DNA of 48,138 nt, taken from NCBI GenBank assembly GCA_013289875.1, contig JABCZC010000036.1, positions 1 to 48,138 on the forward strand, given 5' to 3'. Below, one piece after another: positions 16,408 through 25,911 of this stretch. The position numbers were made by a program, and so were the translations under genes. How positions within the stretch are numbered: the first letter of the stretch is position 1; each line of letters opens with the position of its first letter. The notes beneath the pieces are model-generated. The model was not told where the DNA came from and searched no databases. It saw only the letters and a list, made by a program, of their open reading frames with translations. Source of the DNA: Acidobacteriota bacterium. Its GTDB lineage: Bacteria > Acidobacteriota > Terriglobia > Terriglobales > Acidobacteriaceae.

Positions 16408-19400
16408 CTATTTGCCTGCATCCGAGTGGTCCGCGTCGGATGCATTCAATCTGGATCGCATGGACAGTTCCTTAAGTGTCTCTTTGCTGAGCGGCTTCTC
16501 ATGCAGGAGCAGTTCGGCGGCGCGAACAACAGGAGTGCCGTGGAACCAGCGCTGAAGGATATTTTCCTTCAGAAGATTGGTCACGGCCAGGAGACACATG
16601 CCCTGGTGGTGCGCCATCCAGGATCGGACCAGCTGTGGTTGCGTGCCTTGCGTACAGTCGGCAGACTCATAGAAACCATAGGCGCCTGTCCACTCGAGCG
16701 CGGCCATACGGCGTAGATTCGCGATTGCGTCCTTGCGCAGAATGGACAGCGCGAGGAAGGTGGAATACGGCGAAATGACGGGGCCATCTTCCGCACCGTA
16801 TTTCGAAGCCAATGCTGGAATGCCCCAGGCCTGGTAGCCATATCGACCAAGAGGATCCCTCTTTGCGAATCCCGACTCAGAGATGCCCCACGGAATGTCG
16901 CGAACATAATTGCGCTGGATGCGGACGACTGATTCAAGCGTGCGAGAGATCAGCGTGTCGGGGAAATTGCGCATCCACAGTGCCGGCATCATGTACTCGA
17001 ACATGGTCCCCGTCCATGAGAGCAGGGCGGGACGGCCATCGACCAGGACATGAGTCCGATCCAGACGGAACCACGACTGTTGGGGGATATCTCCCTTGGC
17101 TACGGCGATGAAAGACGCGATGCGGGCCTCAGAGGCAAGCAGGTCGTAGCATGCCGAGTGCACCTCGCCGGTGACACCGTCGTATCCGATCGAGAGGAGC
17201 TGGCGGGAGTCGACCAGCAGGAATCCGTACTCCATTGCATTGGCGTTGCTCTCTGCCTTGGCAGCGATGGTTGCGATGTCCTCTCTCAGCTGCGCGAGCC
17301 GCGGCACGGCAGCGTTAAGCTGCGATCGCAACTCCGCAGCGAGCGGCGGAAGCGCCGCCTCTGAGCTGGCAATCCGATGCTCCAGCTCGGCAGCGTATTC
17401 AGATGCGATATGCAATTCCGGGATTTGCTGAGCGTCATCGTTCCCTAGCTGCGGCAGTTCAAAGAGGGGGGTGTATTGGGGCAGCAGCCACGGGGTGTAG
17501 TTCTGTACAAAATCAGATAAAGCTGAGCGGCGGCGAGCAGCCTCTCCTGTCATCCAATCGTGGTCGGGGGTCTTGTCGCCGTCGGCCGGCTTGCTTGGAG
17601 CCGGCAAAATCTGCTGTAAATCTGCAAATGCTTCGGGGCTCAGCATCGGTCGCTTCAGCAGATCGAATGCGCCGGTATGCAGCGTGTAGAAAGAAGCCGC
17701 GAGGTTGCCGCTGTCGACAGCCGAGATGGTGAGTGGAGCAATAGGCTGCAGGGTTTCGATGTCGTACCAATTGTAGATGTGGCCGCGATGCTTCTCCAGG
17801 CGGTCGTAGGTGACCAGTGTTCCAAGGGTAGCGCGCACAAATTCTGGAAGCGTAAGGAAGCCCAGCTCATACGCTGCCTGTCTCGCGTTGAAGAGCATTC
17901 CGAGATTCGTCGGGGATAGCTTTCGCACCTGAAACGTGTCTTTCTCTTCGACGTTGTCTGGAATAAGCCAGTGATTGCGCTCGTCGCCGAACTCCAGGAA
18001 GTATCTCCAGAGGTACAGCGCCTGCTGCTGCAGAAAGACCGAGTCTTCCGTCGAGAGTGGGCCCTCCTCACGGCGTGGAGGCGAATTAAGCCAGACCACA
18101 ACGAGCGGCGCCAAGCCCCACAGGATAAGGATGGGAGCAGCGTCAAGCAGTGATCGAACGTGCATGACGGCGAGCACTATAGCAATGAGCACCGCGACGA
18201 AAGGCGAACGCTGAAGATAGAGGTCCAGGGGGGTCTGCGAGCCGCCGGACTCCGCTTGTGCGGCTGTCTCCCACTCCAACAGGCGCTTTCCGGAGAGTAG
18301 TCTTCGACCGAGAGACCGAGCGATCGCGTCGAGCGACAGCAGCATGTGATGCGGAAGGAATGTCAGATTCAGAAGCGTAAAGCCGAACGCGGAAGTAAAT
18401 GTGGAAAAGCTCTCACGCGCCGCAACGACACTCAGCTTGAGCAAGGCGCGACCGAGGTTGAAACCCAGCTGGACGAGGACGGGCAGAAGCAGAAGTACCA
18501 AGGTGGCAACGGTCCAGTAAAGCGCTCCGCCCGGAAGTATGGACCAACCGAGGACAAGCATGATGAAAGTGACGGGTTCCACCAGGCTTCGGCGTAAGTT
18601 GTCGAAAATCTTCCATCGCGAGATGGTGCTGATTGGGTTTGCAACGAACCGGCCAGATTCATCGGGCACACGGCTAAAAAGCCATTGTGCGACCTGCCAG
18701 TCTCCGCGCACCCAGCGATGCTGACGGCGGGTATGAGCGGAGTAGTGGGATGGATAGTCATCGATGACTTCGATGTCGGAGACGAGTCCTGCGCGCGCAT
18801 ATGAACCCTCGATGAGATCGTGAGAGAGGAGGGCGTCGCGCGGAAAGCGGCGATCGAGCACCTGATGCAGAACGCTTACCTCGTAGATCCCTTTCCCTGC
18901 GAAGATGCCTTCGCCAAAGAGGTCCTGATAGACGTCGGAGACAGCACGAGTGTAGATATCGAAGCCTGTCTCGCCGGAGTAGAGGGATGCAAAGCGGGAG
19001 CGCGATGCAGAGGCAACACTGACGCCTACTCGCGGTTGAAGAATGCCGTAGCCGGTAGTGACAACGCGTAACCGAGGATCGATGATGGCGTGGTTCAGCG
19101 GATGCGCGATCGTGCCAATCATGCGCGCTGCTGTGCCGCGCGGAAGCTGCGTATCCGAGTCCAGGGTGATGACATATCGAACCTGTCGCAGGACTTCGAT
19201 TGGTCCGGCCTTGATCGGAAAGCTGTCGAAGGAGTACAGGAGGAATTTGTTCAGATCGAGCAGCTTTCCGCGCTTCCGCTCCCAACCCATCCAGACACCC
19301 TGGCGTGAATTGAAGATGCGATGGCGATGCAAGAGGATGAATGAGCCTCCCTTTGGAGACGGATACTTGGCGTTCAGATCATCGATGCACTGCACTGCCA

Positions 19401-20820
19401 ACGCGACCAACGGATGGTGATCGTCGTCTTGAGGTCGCGACAAGCTATCCGGCAGATCGGTCAGCAGGCCAAAGTGAATGTTCGAGTCCTGATTGGAAAG
19501 ATACCGAGCTTCCAATTCGTCGAACAATTCATGAACCTGCTTCTCGTTCAGCAGCAGCGTAGGCACAACCACGAAGGCCGTAGCGTCTTCAGGAACGCCT
19601 TTTGAGAAATCAAGTTTTGGAAGCGACTGAGTCTTCAGCAGCGCGGTAACACTGTTGTTTACCAGATCGACGCCGCCCTGGGATGCCGGCAGAAGCGCCA
19701 ACAATAGCGCGGCCAATACCGGCCAGAAGGCGTAATGAGGAACCAGCGGCGCGACGATCGCAACGATCAGCAGGAGGCAAAGGGCAAAGATGCCGAGGAT
19801 GTAAAAATCCTCGTTCCAGCGACGGAGGAAGCCGCGCACACGCTCCATTGGCGGCGCGTGATACCGGATGCGTTGGCTCAGCAGCGGGAAGCCCTCGGCA
19901 AAGAGATAGTAACCGATGTGCGCGATCCGGCGAGCGCGTCTTGGATCGGCCTCGGCTGACTGGCTGGCCTGGCGTGCAAGCTGGAGCGCGATCCGGGCCG
20001 TTTCTACCTCACTTGTATCCGCGTACCGCGCCAACTCGGCGATGCGCATGTGGTAGGCGTTTCGCGTTTCATCTTCCATCTTCGCGAAGACGTTGCATGG
20101 ATCCTTGCGAAGTATGGCGTCGAACGCAACCAGCGGCTCAAGCACATTGCGCCATTCGTGCTGGCCCAGGCGTCGCAGGCTGTGCAGAATTGCGGAAAAT
20201 GGCGATTGCTCGATGGGCGGCAGATCGCCTGCCGCAAACGCTTCGTCGGCGCGATCCAGAATGTATTCCAACTGAGCGAGTTTGAGAGCCTGCGGCAGAA
20301 CCAGGATTTCTTCGAAAAGAAGAGCATCGTGCTGCTGAACCTGCTGCACATAGGTTGCGAGAGATTCCGGCGACCATATACCGCCGGCGGCGGAAAGATA
20401 TGCTTCAGCCAGATTCACGGTGCGAGGCAATTCGCCATCTGGGTCCAGACGAACATGCGGCAACGTTGCAAGGGCAGTGCCGGCGCTTTCTCCAGCGATT
20501 ATGGCCGACTCCAGCATGCGCGTGCTTTCGAGCAGTTCCAGTTGCGGTGTCAACTCCTGGGTGGAGGCAATGGCACGGCACTTCCGCAGTAGATCCGCCA
20601 GCCTGAACTTGAGACTTTCCAGCCGAGGCGAGAGTCCAATTTGTTTTGAGCCGCGCGGCAACGTCTCCCAGTGCCGGGCGAGAACATCGGCGTGCTGCTG
20701 CAAGTCCACTTCCGACACGGAGGGTTTTTCAGGCAGCCCACCTGTGGGCATGTCTAGTACCGGTGCCGTCGAGTGCGGAGCAAATTCAGATGTGTTTGGA
20801 TCTGCCGAAGACTTTGCCAT
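16408..20820 (-). CDS. Cyclic beta-1,2-glucan synthase-like protein (GT84 plus cyclisation domain, no GH94)
   Basis: The protein of 1470 residues matches the first half of NdvB/Cgs-type synthases. It has a helical N-terminus (1-330), membrane helices (about 339-390), and a GT84 catalytic domain with LDSDTQLPRG (D554, D556), LLSHDLIEGS and RRQHRWVRGDW (R702, W703). More membrane helices follow (750-830, 873-910). The C-terminal glucoamylase-like domain contains WTGTMFEYMMPALWMRNF and HHQGMCLLAV; in characterised synthases this domain is thought to cyclise the glucan by transglycosylation (GH189). The protein ends just after this domain, whereas NdvB/Cgs proteins continue to about 2800 residues with a GH94 phosphorylase that limits chain length. 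ATG 20820 follows AAAGG. It is 34 bases after the ABC exporter gene. A periplasmic osmoregulated glucan is the likely product. Confidence 0.85.
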   Translation of the reverse strand: MAKSSADPNTSEFAPHSTAPVLDMPTGGLPEKPSVSEVDLQQHADVLARHWETLPRGSKQIGLSPRLESLKFRLADLLRKCRAIASTQELTPQLELLESTRMLESAIIAGESAGTALATLPHVRLDPDGELPRTVNLAEAYLSAAGGIWSPESLATYVQQVQQHDALLFEEILVLPQALKLAQLEYILDRADEAFAAGDLPPIEQSPFSAILHSLRRLGQHEWRNVLEPLVAFDAILRKDPCNVFAKMEDETRNAYHMRIAELARYADTSEVETARIALQLARQASQSAEADPRRARRIAHIGYYLFAEGFPLLSQRIRYHAPPMERVRGFLRRWNEDFYILGIFALCLLLIVAIVAPLVPHYAFWPVLAALLLALLPASQGGVDLVNNSVTALLKTQSLPKLDFSKGVPEDATAFVVVPTLLLNEKQVHELFDELEARYLSNQDSNIHFGLLTDLPDSLSRPQDDDHHPLVALAVQCIDDLNAKYPSPKGGSFILLHRHRIFNSRQGVWMGWERKRGKLLDLNKFLLYSFDSFPIKAGPIEVLRQVRYVITLDSDTQLPRGTAARMIGTIAHPLNHAIIDPRLRVVTTGYGILQPRVGVSVASASRSRFASLYSGETGFDIYTRAVSDVYQDLFGEGIFAGKGIYEVSVLHQVLDRRFPRDALLSHDLIEGSYARAGLVSDIEVIDDYPSHYSAHTRRQHRWVRGDWQVAQWLFSRVPDESGRFVANPISTISRWKIFDNLRRSLVEPVTFIMLVLGWSILPGGALYWTVATLVLLLLPVLVQLGFNLGRALLKLSVVAARESFSTFTSAFGFTLLNLTFLPHHMLLSLDAIARSLGRRLLSGKRLLEWETAAQAESGGSQTPLDLYLQRSPFVAVLIAIVLAVMHVRSLLDAAPILILWGLAPLVVVWLNSPPRREEGPLSTEDSVFLQQQALYLWRYFLEFGDERNHWLIPDNVEEKDTFQVRKLSPTNLGMLFNARQAAYELGFLTLPEFVRATLGTLVTYDRLEKHRGHIYNWYDIETLQPIAPLTISAVDSGNLAASFYTLHTGAFDLLKRPMLSPEAFADLQQILPAPSKPADGDKTPDHDWMTGEAARRRSALSDFVQNYTPWLLPQYTPLFELPQLGNDDAQQIPELHIASEYAAELEHRIASSEAALPPLAAELRSQLNAAVPRLAQLREDIATIAAKAESNANAMEYGFLLVDSRQLLSIGYDGVTGEVHSACYDLLASEARIASFIAVAKGDIPQQSWFRLDRTHVLVDGRPALLSWTGTMFEYMMPALWMRNFPDTLISRTLESVVRIQRNYVRDIPWGISESGFAKRDPLGRYGYQAWGIPALASKYGAEDGPVISPYSTFLALSILRKDAIANLRRMAALEWTGAYGFYESADCTQGTQPQLVRSWMAHHQGMCLLAVTNLLKENILQRWFHGTPVVRAAELLLHEKPLSKETLKELSMRSRLNASDADHSDAGK

Positions 20821-20854
20821 GACGCCTTTCTTTCATTTCTCTTGCTGCCGGAGG

Positions 20855-22681
20855 TTATCTGTAGCTCGCGGCCTGCATCTCGAACATCTCCGCGTAGAGT
20901 CCACCACTGGCCATCAACTGCTGATGATTTCCTTCCTCAATGAGACGACCGCCGGAAAGAACAACAATGCGATCGGCCATACGCACCGTAGAAAAACGAT
21001 GTGAAATGAGAAGCGCCATTTTGCCTTCGGTGAGTTCGGCGAAACGCTCAAAGACCTCAAGCTCACTGCGCGCGTCGAGAGCCGCGGTTGGCTCATCGAG
21101 GATGAGCATCTGGGCGTCGCGAAGATAGGCGCGGGCGAGAGCCATCTTCTGCCACTCGCCGCCGGAGAGTTCAACGCCGCCTTCAAAGCGCCGGCCGAGC
21201 ATCTGATCGTAACCGTTGGCAAACTTGCTCACCACGGTGTCGGCGAGGCTTTTGTGAGCGGCGATTTCGATGTCATTCTGTTGATTAGGCCGGTCGACGC
21301 GGCCTACCGCGATGTTCTCCCGCGCCGTCATCTCAAAGCGCATGAAATCCTGGAAGATGACCCCGATGTGGCGGTGAATGTCGTCGAGGGAATACTCCCG
21401 CAGATCAATTCCGTCGAGTAGAATTTGCCCCTCGGTCGGATCGTAAAGGCGCGTGATCAGCTTGACTACAGTCGTTTTTCCCTGGCCGTTTTCCCCGATC
21501 AGGGCGATCCGTTCTCCCGGAGCGAGAGTGAAATTGAAGTCCCTCAAGACTGTCCGGTCGGTCCCCGGATATGTGAAGGAAACATTGCGAAATTCAAAGC
21601 CATGGCGGATCGTCCCCGGCATAGGCAGCCCGTCAGGCCGGGATTGTACGGTCGGCTGCATGTCGAAGAAGGCGATCAGATCGGTGAGAAACAGCGCCTG
21701 ATCAGCGATGCCGGAGACAGTCGAAAATACCTGCTGCAGATTCGAGCTGGCCTGCTGAATGGCGGCGGCAAGAAACGTAAACTGACCGATGTTGTAAGCG
21801 CCATGAAGCGTGCGCCAGATCACATAGACATAGGCACCGTAGTAGCCCAGGGTTCCGATGACTCCCAGCAGGCCGCCGACCACCAGCTTGGCCTTCGAAA
21901 GAATAACGTCTTCCAGGTAGATCTGGTGGGCCAGCGCCTGAAATCTTTCGGTGAAGAATTTATTCAGTCCAAAGAGCTTGACCTCCTTTGCGCCCTCGCG
22001 GCTGCCTGCGACTTGCCGCAGGTAATCCATCTGGCGCTTCGCGGGCGTCTGGCGGAAATTCTTGGCGTATCCCAGAAAGGCGTAATGGGTCTCGCCGACA
22101 AAGGAGGGGATTACGCCGGCCATCAGCAAGAGCACTAGCCAGGGCGACTCCCATGCGAGCGCAACGGAGAAGGTGAGCGTGGTGATGACTTGCTGCACCA
22201 GGCGGCCCATCTGCTGGATCATCGCCAGGCGATCCGTGGCTTGCACCCGGGCCCTTTCCAGGCGATCGTAAAAGACAGGGTTCTCGTAGGTCGTAAGGTC
22301 AAGCCTGGCGGCCTGCTCCATCACTTTCACGCTCGCGTGCTGCGTGTAGCGGTTGGAAAGGAGCGAATCCGAGTAGTCAATGGCGCGTGTCAGGAGCCCC
22401 ATGAACACGTTCAACGCCACCTCGGTGGAAACCAAGGCCCAAAACGTCGACGGCAGAGAATGGCCGTGCAACACGTCCGCTAAGTCATTAATGATGTACT
22501 GCGCTACCTTGGCCACTCCAAATGGCAGAACGGCAACTATGACACGCAGCCCAAGCCCCCACGATACCACCGAGGGTCCGGATTCCCAGAGAATGCGGAG
22601 CACAGGCGGCATGTTGCGAAGCGCACGGAGGCGATCAAGCCACGCGCTCTTCTCTTTCGTACGGTCATTGGCATCCGTCAT
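20855..22681 (-). CDS. ABC transporter, fused permease and ATPase (possible glucan exporter)
   Basis: The protein of 608 residues has an N-terminal six-helix exporter domain (about 40-330) and a C-terminal nucleotide-binding domain. Motifs are Walker A GENGQGKTT, Q-loop GVIFQDF, signature LSGGEWQKMALAR, Walker B MLILDEPTAALD and switch histidine ISHR. It is a half-transporter that should dimerise. Its place directly before the cyclic glucan synthase gene recalls the NdvA/ChvA exporter beside NdvB/ChvB, so glucan export is inferred. General lipid or peptide exporters share the same architecture, so substrate assignment is tentative. No good ribosome binding site precedes ATG 22681. It lies 112 bases downstream of otsB in the same direction. 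Confidence 0.85.
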   Translation of the reverse strand: MTDANDRTKEKSAWLDRLRALRNMPPVLRILWESGPSVVSWGLGLRVIVAVLPFGVAKVAQYIINDLADVLHGHSLPSTFWALVSTEVALNVFMGLLTRAIDYSDSLLSNRYTQHASVKVMEQAARLDLTTYENPVFYDRLERARVQATDRLAMIQQMGRLVQQVITTLTFSVALAWESPWLVLLLMAGVIPSFVGETHYAFLGYAKNFRQTPAKRQMDYLRQVAGSREGAKEVKLFGLNKFFTERFQALAHQIYLEDVILSKAKLVVGGLLGVIGTLGYYGAYVYVIWRTLHGAYNIGQFTFLAAAIQQASSNLQQVFSTVSGIADQALFLTDLIAFFDMQPTVQSRPDGLPMPGTIRHGFEFRNVSFTYPGTDRTVLRDFNFTLAPGERIALIGENGQGKTTVVKLITRLYDPTEGQILLDGIDLREYSLDDIHRHIGVIFQDFMRFEMTARENIAVGRVDRPNQQNDIEIAAHKSLADTVVSKFANGYDQMLGRRFEGGVELSGGEWQKMALARAYLRDAQMLILDEPTAALDARSELEVFERFAELTEGKMALLISHRFSTVRMADRIVVLSGGRLIEEGNHQQLMASGGLYAEMFEMQAASYR

Positions 22682-22793
22682 AAGTTGGGATCAACTAAGC
22701 GCCAGAATCAAGGCCACGTTGGCGTGTTGCATCTATGGATGCCCCATCGCGATTAGACGTTGGATCGTGCGCTCGAGCATTGCAGCGCGCAGT

Positions 22794-23600
22794 CTAGGCT
22801 GAAATGCGGCTCAGCCATTGTTCGAGGAAGCCAATCAACTCAAGCGGCGGCTTGAGCCACACCTTTGCCGATGTCTCACGATGCTCAGGCCGAACGAGAA
22901 CAGTCAGCCCGCGGTCGTTCAGCGCGCGGAAGGAATCCTCATCGGTGAGATCGTCGCCGAGATAGGCGATCTGCGTATCAGGATCCGACTCCTCGATAAT
23001 GGCAGCGACGGCATCGCCCTTGTCGGGATGGGCCACACGCAACTCCAGTCCGGATTCGAATTTCAGGAGCTTGAGCCTTGGACTTTTGGCGAGCGCGGTC
23101 CAGCCGGTCCGGATGCGGGCCTCCACCTTCCCCGCTTCCGCATCCGGCAAGCCACGCCAGTGGATGGCTACGCCTCCCGGCTTGAACTCCGCCAGGCGCT
23201 CCAGCCCCCTCTCGATCACTTGCTGCTTCGCCTGCGATAGTAATTCGACTGTTTGCACATCGATGCTGATTCGCCGGTAACTCCCGTCGGGCAGGATGTG
23301 CTCCATGCCGTGGGCTCCCCAGATTTCCAGGTCATGCAACGGATTGAGCAGGGCCTTCGCCTCGACAGCGGGCCGCCCCGTGATGATGATCACCCGCGTC
23401 TTTTCGGTCTGGAGAATCCTTTCGATGAGCGGCAAGACCCTGGGATATGGGTAGGCACGGTGCCGGTCGATATGGAACGGCGCAAGCGTGCCGTCGTAAT
23501 CCAGAAGAAGCGCCGATGCCCAGGCTTCGCTCAAGCGGCCAAAAAACTCTGGAAGCGTATCGGATTCCCCAAGTCGGGGTTCTTTCCCGATGCTCTGCAA
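22794..23600 (-). CDS. otsB: Trehalose-6-phosphate phosphatase
   Basis: A HAD-superfamily phosphatase that dephosphorylates trehalose 6-phosphate to trehalose in the cytoplasm. Motif I is LLLDYDGTLAPF (nucleophile and general acid Asp pair), followed by IIITGRPAVEAK, WGAHGMEHI, and the late motif AYLGDDLTDEDSF. The open frame extends to ATG 23699 inside otsA. I prefer TTG 23600, which begins one base after the otsA stop with GGTGGAG at 23608-23614. It gives 268 residues, matching the usual OtsB length of about 266. The adjacent OtsA makes its substrate, and the spacing suggests translational coupling. Confidence 0.9.
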   Translation of the reverse strand: MQSIGKEPRLGESDTLPEFFGRLSEAWASALLLDYDGTLAPFHIDRHRAYPYPRVLPLIERILQTEKTRVIIITGRPAVEAKALLNPLHDLEIWGAHGMEHILPDGSYRRISIDVQTVELLSQAKQQVIERGLERLAEFKPGGVAIHWRGLPDAEAGKVEARIRTGWTALAKSPRLKLLKFESGLELRVAHPDKGDAVAAIIEESDPDTQIAYLGDDLTDEDSFRALNDRGLTVLVRPEHRETSAKVWLKPPLELIGFLEQWLSRISA

Positions 23601-23601
23601 T

Positions 23602-25911
23602 TTACGTCTCCACCGAAACTCTGTCTGGCGACACTCTGTCGGCAGCAGGGTGGTTCGCGCTCGCCCTGGGATCGAGACGAAGTTCGCAGAGCGCGCCAAT
23701 CAGGCTGCCCGCCCACCAGTAGATATTGTGCTCCCTCACGGACGCACGCATGTGCCGCATGCGCTGCACCATTTCGTGGACGTCCATCCTGAGTGCCTGC
23801 GCAATCGCCTCGCCGGTGGATTCGATGTCGTAGGGATTCACAATGATCGCGTCGCGCAATTCTCGCGCTGCTCCGGTAAAACGGCTAAGGATTAACACCC
23901 CCCGTTCGTCCTGTTTTGCGGCAACATATTCTTTTGCCACCAGATTCATTCCGTCATGCAGAGACGTGACCATGCACAGATGAGCAACCCGGTAATAGCG
24001 CTGAACCTCCAGCCGGCTGTGCTGGCGGAACTGAAAAACGATCGGTCTCCATCTGCCACGCTTGAAGCGTGCATTGATCCGGTTGGCCTCCGCATCGACT
24101 TCTGCCTGGAAATCGGCATACCGCTTGATATGGCTGCGCGTCGGTGCGCCAAGCTGGATAAAGGCAAACTTTCCCTGGTAACTAGGATATCGCTCGAGAA
24201 ACGATTCGACTGCCTGGAATCGCTCGACAATGCCTTTGGTGTAATCCACGCGATCGACGCCGACACCGACGAATGTCGCTTCGATGCCAAGTTCCTGGAG
24301 CAGCGCACTGCGTTCCTCATCCGCACTCATACTGCCTGGGGCATCGGGAGTATCTCCGGAGAATTCAACGCTGATGGGGAACGGGAGAACCGAGGACTGG
24401 TGATCGTTGCGTTTGACCGAGAAGTGTTCCCAGTTCACCCGAGCTTCGAGCACATGGTCGACCGTATTCAGGAAGTTATTGCAGTGCGCCCGAACATGGA
24501 ACCCGATCAGATCGGCGCCCAGCAGGCCATCCAGCAGTTCCCGTTGCCACGGGCAGATCTCAAAGGACTCGGGAGTGGGCCAGGGGATATGCCAGAAAAT
24601 CGCAATTCTGGCGTGCGGCAAGCGATCTTTCACCATTCGAGGCAACAGGGCGAAATGGTAGTCCTGGATGAGAACCACAGGACGTTCCTCGCCTGCCATC
24701 TCCTCCACCAGAGCGTCGGCAAACTTCTGATTTACGTTGTAATAGTGCTCCCAGTCGCCGGCGCGAAATATGGGACGGGTGTGGGCATTGTGGCAAAGCG
24801 GCCACAGGCCTTCATTGGCAAAACCGTAGTAGTAGCCGTCTTCTTCCTCCGCACTCAGCCATATGCGCCGGAGAGTGTAACGTGGCTCATCTGGGGGGAC
24901 AAACAATCTATCATGGGAATCTACCGTTTCGGTGTCCGCGTCGCCGCTGCCGTGAGCCACCCAGGTTCCGTTGCAGGCGCAAAGGATCGGCTCAATCGCC
25001 GCAACCAGACCGCTGGCTGGAACCGAAACAGTAATCGTGTTATCACGCCAGGTGTGGATGTAGGGCTCGCGATTTGCAACTACAAAAAGGCTGCTCCCCC
25101 CCAGCCTGGTTCGGACATGGTCGGCCAACCGCTGGGCCGTCCATTCGGATTCGGCAGCGTTACGCAACCTCGCTTCGGTCTCTGCCGCCCCGCGCGCACT
25201 TTGTATACTTTTTGCCAATGGCGCGACCTCGCGAGCCAGGGGGGCGAGGAAATCGATGTCCTTTGCAAAGGGCGGAACGGCGTGCTCTCCGGTCCGCAGC
25301 GCTTTCATCCACTCCGCCACCCGCGCGATCGGCCCGGTAAGACTCCAGCGCACGATGAGAATGGTGATGGCAACAATCACCAGCACCTGAATCGCGATGC
25401 GAATGAAGACCCCGCTCCAGGCGTGGAAAATCTCGTTGCGAATGTAGGCCGTGTCGTACGCCATGACAATTCCGCCGGCGACGCTCTTGTCAGCGGCATG
25501 CAGTGGAGTGGCCAACACGTAGACGCGTTTGAAGCGGATCCGGAGATACCTGCTTACATTTCGATTCCCCGGGAGCGCCTCAGTCAGCGGCTTCGGGGTG
25601 CCTGGCAGCAGGGAGTTGAGAGCAGTGGTCACGACCAGCGGGGCCCCGTCCCGGTCGTAGACTCCAATCCCCAGAAGATGTTCACGGTTGCTGAACCGCA
25701 GCACCCACTGTTCGAGTCCGATCCGGTCACCAGTCTCCAAATACAATTCGGCTCTGCCCGCGAGACTCTCACCAAGGGTTCCCGCTTTGCTTTCGAGGTC
25801 GCTGCGCAGAGCATCCTTCTGTGTCTTTACCTCGTACCAGGACGACACGAGAGACACCAGGGTAATTCCGATAACCAACGCGACAATCAATCGCCAGCTC
25901 AGAATCCGCAT
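23602..25911 (-). CDS. otsA: Membrane-anchored trehalose-6-phosphate synthase with HAMP-like linker
   Basis: The C-terminal 490 residues form a GT20 synthase that joins a nucleotide-activated glucose to glucose 6-phosphate. Recognisable parts are VANREPYIHTW, SGLVAAIEP, YYYGFANEGLWPLCHN, IQDYHFALLP, GVDRVDYTKGI and SLHDGMNLVAKEYVA, matching the sugar-phosphate and nucleotide-binding residues of E. coli OtsA. Ahead of it are a membrane helix (7-24), an extracytoplasmic stretch of about 140 residues (25-166) containing GIGVYDRDGAPLV and LATPL as in small Cache/CHASE-like sensors, a second helix (168-187), and a HAMP-like segment (188-240). At 769 residues it is about 300 longer than classical OtsA. 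The architecture suggests that an external signal modulates synthesis (inference). It is the first gene of a leftward unit continuing into otsB. Confidence 0.9.
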   Translation of the reverse strand: MRILSWRLIVALVIGITLVSLVSSWYEVKTQKDALRSDLESKAGTLGESLAGRAELYLETGDRIGLEQWVLRFSNREHLLGIGVYDRDGAPLVVTTALNSLLPGTPKPLTEALPGNRNVSRYLRIRFKRVYVLATPLHAADKSVAGGIVMAYDTAYIRNEIFHAWSGVFIRIAIQVLVIVAITILIVRWSLTGPIARVAEWMKALRTGEHAVPPFAKDIDFLAPLAREVAPLAKSIQSARGAAETEARLRNAAESEWTAQRLADHVRTRLGGSSLFVVANREPYIHTWRDNTITVSVPASGLVAAIEPILCACNGTWVAHGSGDADTETVDSHDRLFVPPDEPRYTLRRIWLSAEEEDGYYYGFANEGLWPLCHNAHTRPIFRAGDWEHYYNVNQKFADALVEEMAGEERPVVLIQDYHFALLPRMVKDRLPHARIAIFWHIPWPTPESFEICPWQRELLDGLLGADLIGFHVRAHCNNFLNTVDHVLEARVNWEHFSVKRNDHQSSVLPFPISVEFSGDTPDAPGSMSADEERSALLQELGIEATFVGVGVDRVDYTKGIVERFQAVESFLERYPSYQGKFAFIQLGAPTRSHIKRYADFQAEVDAEANRINARFKRGRWRPIVFQFRQHSRLEVQRYYRVAHLCMVTSLHDGMNLVAKEYVAAKQDERGVLILSRFTGAARELRDAIIVNPYDIESTGEAIAQALRMDVHEMVQRMRHMRASVREHNIYWWAGSLIGALCELRLDPRASANHPAADRVSPDRVSVET
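23608..23614 (-). promoter_or_regulatory. Ribosome binding site at the otsA-otsB junction
   Basis: GGTGGAG on the minus strand, inside the last codons of otsA, is followed by the otsA stop and then, one base later, by TTG 23600 in the otsB frame. This supports the short otsB start and coupled translation. Confidence 0.5.
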
